Origin: Streptomyces sp. NBC_00557
GTDB lineage: Bacteria; Actinomycetota; Actinomycetes; Streptomycetales; Streptomycetaceae
DNA length: 64,000 nucleotides
Direction of reading: 5' to 3'
NCBI RefSeq assembly: GCF_036345995.1
Contig: NZ_CP107797.1
Coordinates: 248,001 to 312,000 of the forward strand
Part shown: positions 61,723 to 64,000 of the stretch, piece after piece
Numbering within the stretch: position 1 is the first letter of the stretch
Layout: each line of letters opens with the position of its first letter
The notes under the pieces: generated by a model
The model's input: only the letters and a program-made list of their open reading frames with translations
Databases searched by the model: none
Told to the model about the DNA's origin: nothing
Translations under genes and position numbers: made by a program

Positions 61723-62958
61723 ATGCTGCTTTTCATCGAGTCCATTCGGACCGGCACCGGAATGTCCCATGTGAAGTGGGCGGCCGAGAACGGCATCGAC
61801 ACCGCCTACATCACTGACCAGCCGCTCGACGCCGCGAAGGCGCGGTACTGCGGCGAGGTCGTCGAGGAACTCGAGCGCCGGGGGCGGGTCTTCCAGGTGC
61901 CCTCCACCATGACCGCCGACGTTCCCTCGGACCTCGTCGACCGCATCCGCGAGGCGGGCGGTCCGACCGGCGTCGTGTGCCTGCTGGACCGGAGCGTGGA
62001 ATTCGCCGCGGTGCTCGCCGAGCGGCTCGGGGCCCCCTACCCCAGCCCGGACGCGGTCCGGACCATCCGCGACAAGCGCTCGGCGCGTAGGTTCTACAGC
62101 GAAGCCGGCGTCCCGAACCTTCGTTGGTGCTCGCCCGAGAGTGCGGAGGAACTGGTCGAGTTCGTCGAGCGGTTGGACGTTCCCGTGGTGCTCAAGAACA
62201 GCCGCGGGGCGGGCAGCTTCAACGTCACACTGATCCGCACCGCCGAAGAGGCCGTCACCGCCTTCGCCGAACTCAGCGCCGATGTTCCATTTTTCGGCGG
62301 CGGACTGCTGGCCGAGGAGTACGTCCGTGGGCCCCTCTACAGCCTGGAAACCCTGATCACCGGCGGCCGTTGTCACCACCTTGGGGTTACGGACCGTCAG
62401 ATGGGCCCCAACCCTGCCTTCTGTGAGGTTTCCTACAGCTTCCCCGTGCAGGTGCCGGCGTCGGTCGAGGACCGCATGCGGCGCACCGTTGAGACCTGTG
62501 TGGCCGCCCTCGAGATCGAACAGGGCATGCTCCACACGGAGTTCGCCGTGTTGGGTGACGATGATGTCGTGATCATCGAGATCAACATCCGGCCCCCGGG
62601 CGCCGCGATCCCGCTGATGATGAACGACTGCCTGGAAAGCCCACTCCCCAAGATCCTCGCCGCATCGGCGCTCGGTATCGAGCTGCCGTCACTGAACCAG
62701 AACGGCCGGGCGTCCACCACCATGACGGTGCACCCGCCAGTGCGCGGCAAGCTCAGAGCCCTGCACGGCGTCGAAGAGGCCGTGCACGCTCCGTTCGTCG
62801 CCCAGGTCCTGCCCGGAGCGCAGATCGGCGAAGAGGTGTTCCCGCCCGTCGACTACCGGGGCGCGCTGTGCCAGATCCGCACCGTCGCCGACTCGGTCAA
62901 CCTGTCCTACAACGCGGCCGTGGCCGCCGCGCGCGACGTCTGGGCGGAGGTGGAGTGA
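61723..62958 (+). CDS. ATP-grasp ligase
   Basis: 411 residues. The central ATP-grasp module shows VPVVLKNSRGAGSFNVTLIR (nucleotide-binding Lys and glycine loop), LLAEEYVRGPLYSLETLITG and the Mg-binding VVIIEINIRPPGAAIPLMMN. A distinct C-terminal domain covers the last 100 residues. ATP-grasp ligases of this size (carbamoyl-phosphate-synthase-like fold) join a carboxylate to an amine, as in BacD/dapdiamide-type dipeptide ligases and some peptide-capping enzymes. GGGGGA lies six bases before the ATG. It probably forms the amide bond of the second locus product. Confidence 0.9.
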   Translation: MLLFIESIRTGTGMSHVKWAAENGIDTAYITDQPLDAAKARYCGEVVEELERRGRVFQVPSTMTADVPSDLVDRIREAGGPTGVVCLLDRSVEFAAVLAERLGAPYPSPDAVRTIRDKRSARRFYSEAGVPNLRWCSPESAEELVEFVERLDVPVVLKNSRGAGSFNVTLIRTAEEAVTAFAELSADVPFFGGGLLAEEYVRGPLYSLETLITGGRCHHLGVTDRQMGPNPAFCEVSYSFPVQVPASVEDRMRRTVETCVAALEIEQGMLHTEFAVLGDDDVVIIEINIRPPGAAIPLMMNDCLESPLPKILAASALGIELPSLNQNGRASTTMTVHPPVRGKLRALHGVEEAVHAPFVAQVLPGAQIGEEVFPPVDYRGALCQIRTVADSVNLSYNAAVAAARDVWAEVE

Positions 62959-63053
62959 TGACGCAGCAGACGGCGGTCACCTGCCGCCCCGCCCCCGGAC
63001 CGCTGTCGAGCGCATCGGAGGACGGCCGGCCGGGCCCCCACCGGGCCTGCTGA
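62958..63053 (+). CDS. 31-codon ORF coupled to the ligase gene
   Basis: The ligase stop and this start share a base (TGATG), a classic coupling signal, giving a product that begins MTQQTAVTCRPAPGPLSSAS and ends with a Cys. No family match. It may be a genuine micropeptide or the surviving head of a lost gene. Low coding certainty. Confidence 0.35.
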   Translation: MTQQTAVTCRPAPGPLSSASEDGRPGPHRAC

Positions 63054-63428
63054 CCGCGCTCCACGCTAACCCGGCACCCGGCCCGTCCCCGAGTGCCGTC
63101 CCCAAGAGATTTCCGGCTGCCCGGGCCCGGGCAGCCGAGCGCCTCGGCACGGGCGGAGATCACCGGCCGGGTCCAGGCGCGTAGCGCGCCGTGTGACGAG
63201 GCGGTCAGCCATCCAGCACGACGGCTGCCCGGGGTCCAGGGCCGCACGCCCGCCGCCGCCAGGCCAGCCGCACACCGTCCGTGACCATCCGCCGGCGCTC
63301 AAGCCTTTGCCGTGCGCCGGGCCGCATGCCCGCCCTCCCGACCACCGCTGCGCGCAATCACGCCTGCCCCGACACGGAAATCGAGCTCCGTCGCGCCACC
63401 GGCGCGGCACGAACAACAAGGATGAACC
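63054..63428. other. Stretch with no supported gene
   Basis: 375 bases, very G+C-rich, with Arg/Ala/Pro-rich frames lacking motifs. It separates the coupled small ORF from the dioxygenase gene and must hold that gene's promoter if it has one. Confidence 0.5.
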
Positions 63429-64000
63429 ATGTCGCAAACGTCAACCGCAACCAAGCTGAACGTGCGTCCGGCCGCGGGCTATATCGGCGCGTACATCGAC
63501 GGCATCGACCTCAAAGCCGACCTCGACGACGCCACGATCGAAGAACTGCGCCAGGCCCTGTACACGCACAAGGCGCTGTTCTTCCGCGACCAGCACCTGG
63601 ACCACGCCTCGCACGTCGCCTTCGCGCAGCGCTTCGGCCCCCTCGCGGTACGCGCCCGGATCCAGGACACCGAGGAGCTCAACCCGTTCCCGCAGATCCT
63701 GACTATTTCGCCGCAGCTCGACAAGAAGCTGGTGGGCGCCGACTACGAGGCGGTGTTCCGCAGCAAGTGGGTGTCCAGCATCAGCGGCTGGCACGTCGAC
63801 GCCTCGCAGGTGGTGAACCCGCCGGCGATCGCGTTCCTGCGCGCCGACGCGGTCCCGCCGTTCGGCGGTGACACGCACTGGACGAACCTGGTGGCCGCCT
63901 ACGAGGGCCTCTCCGAGCCGATCCGGAACATGATCGACGGGCTCCAGGCCCTGCACACCTTCTGGCCGGCCCAGCAACTGGACCCGCGGAACCCAGTCGA
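63429..64000 (+). CDS. TauD/TfdA-family Fe(II)/2OG dioxygenase (cut by window end)
   Basis: At least 190 residues are visible. AGYIGAYIDGIDLKADLDDA and LYTHKALFFRDQHLDHASHV are the standard N-terminal part, and the first half of the iron site is HVD in SISGWHVDASQVVNP. FGGDTHWTNLVAAYEGLSEP follows. The distal His and Arg lie beyond the window. AAGGA seven bases before the ATG supports the start. TauD enzymes hydroxylate or cleave small substrates such as sulfonates, phenoxyacids and amino acids; here it is likely a tailoring enzyme of the second locus. Confidence 0.88.
   Translation, partial: MSQTSTATKLNVRPAAGYIGAYIDGIDLKADLDDATIEELRQALYTHKALFFRDQHLDHASHVAFAQRFGPLAVRARIQDTEELNPFPQILTISPQLDKKLVGADYEAVFRSKWVSSISGWHVDASQVVNPPAIAFLRADAVPPFGGDTHWTNLVAAYEGLSEPIRNMIDGLQALHTFWPAQQLDPRNPV

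Overview
The base composition (about 70% G+C, strong G/C third-position bias), GTG/TTG starts, ATGA/GTGA overlaps between genes and the gene families present point to an actinomycete, almost certainly a Streptomyces-type chromosome. The window looks like accessory (chromosome-arm) DNA: broken insertion sequences on the left, then several biosynthetic loci packed next to each other. No rRNA, tRNA or CRISPR array was seen.

Layout. (1) 1-6.4 kb is a gene graveyard: IS3-like, IS630, IS21 (IstB) and IS5-like remnants, a GGDEF fragment, a DUF402 fragment and a truncated nucleotide-sugar dehydrogenase. Among them are a small membrane protein/regulator pair and one intact GNAT acetyltransferase. (2) 6.5-9.0 kb is a tightly coupled three-gene operon: XRE regulator, ImmA/IrrE-like metalloprotease and MAB_1171c-type membrane protein. 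(3) 9.8-20.5 kb holds a CelD-like GNAT gene, a Clp-N/HTH regulator, a two-gene operon (2OG-Fe oxygenase plus PLP enzyme related to capreomycidine synthase), a terpenoid operon (P450, class I terpene synthase, polyprenyl diphosphate synthase), a Kef-type antiporter and a DHA2 drug exporter. The regulator and exporter promoters carry the same palindromic operator.

(4) 20.9-54.5 kb is a large, unusual NRPS/lipopeptide-type cluster. It has a flavin reductase, a methyltransferase, an LmbU-family regulator, MbtH, a 2638-residue NRPS (A-T-C-A-T-T-C-A*-T*), a JmjC/cupin-like oxygenase, a carrier protein, two ABC exporters, a tryptophan-2,3-dioxygenase-like protein, a free condensation domain, a membrane protein, a fatty acyl-AMP ligase and an R2-like diiron oxygenase. 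On the opposite strand follow an F420-type LLM oxidoreductase, an ACMSD-like amidohydrolase, a free A-T didomain, a tryptophan-halogenase-family enzyme, two thioesterases, an MMPL exporter, then a P450 (+ strand) and a heme O synthase paralogue. My reading is that this set could make an N-acylated, possibly chlorinated, Trp- or kynurenine-containing short peptide, with the acyl group entering through FAAL, carrier protein and free C domain. The last NRPS module is visibly dead (carrier Ser replaced by Glu, adenylation core motifs missing), so a third residue could come from the free A-T protein.

(5) 54.6-56 kb is a decayed LCP-family gene and gene-poor sequence that probably marks the cluster edge. 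(6) 56.1-64 kb is a second small-molecule locus: LLM flavin monooxygenase and flavin reductase, AvtA-like aminotransferase, MFS exporter, ATP-grasp ligase with a coupled 31-codon ORF, and a TauD-family dioxygenase cut by the window end.

All functions are family-level calls from reading motifs; products of the loci are inference. Adenylation codes were aligned by eye and should be treated as provisional.
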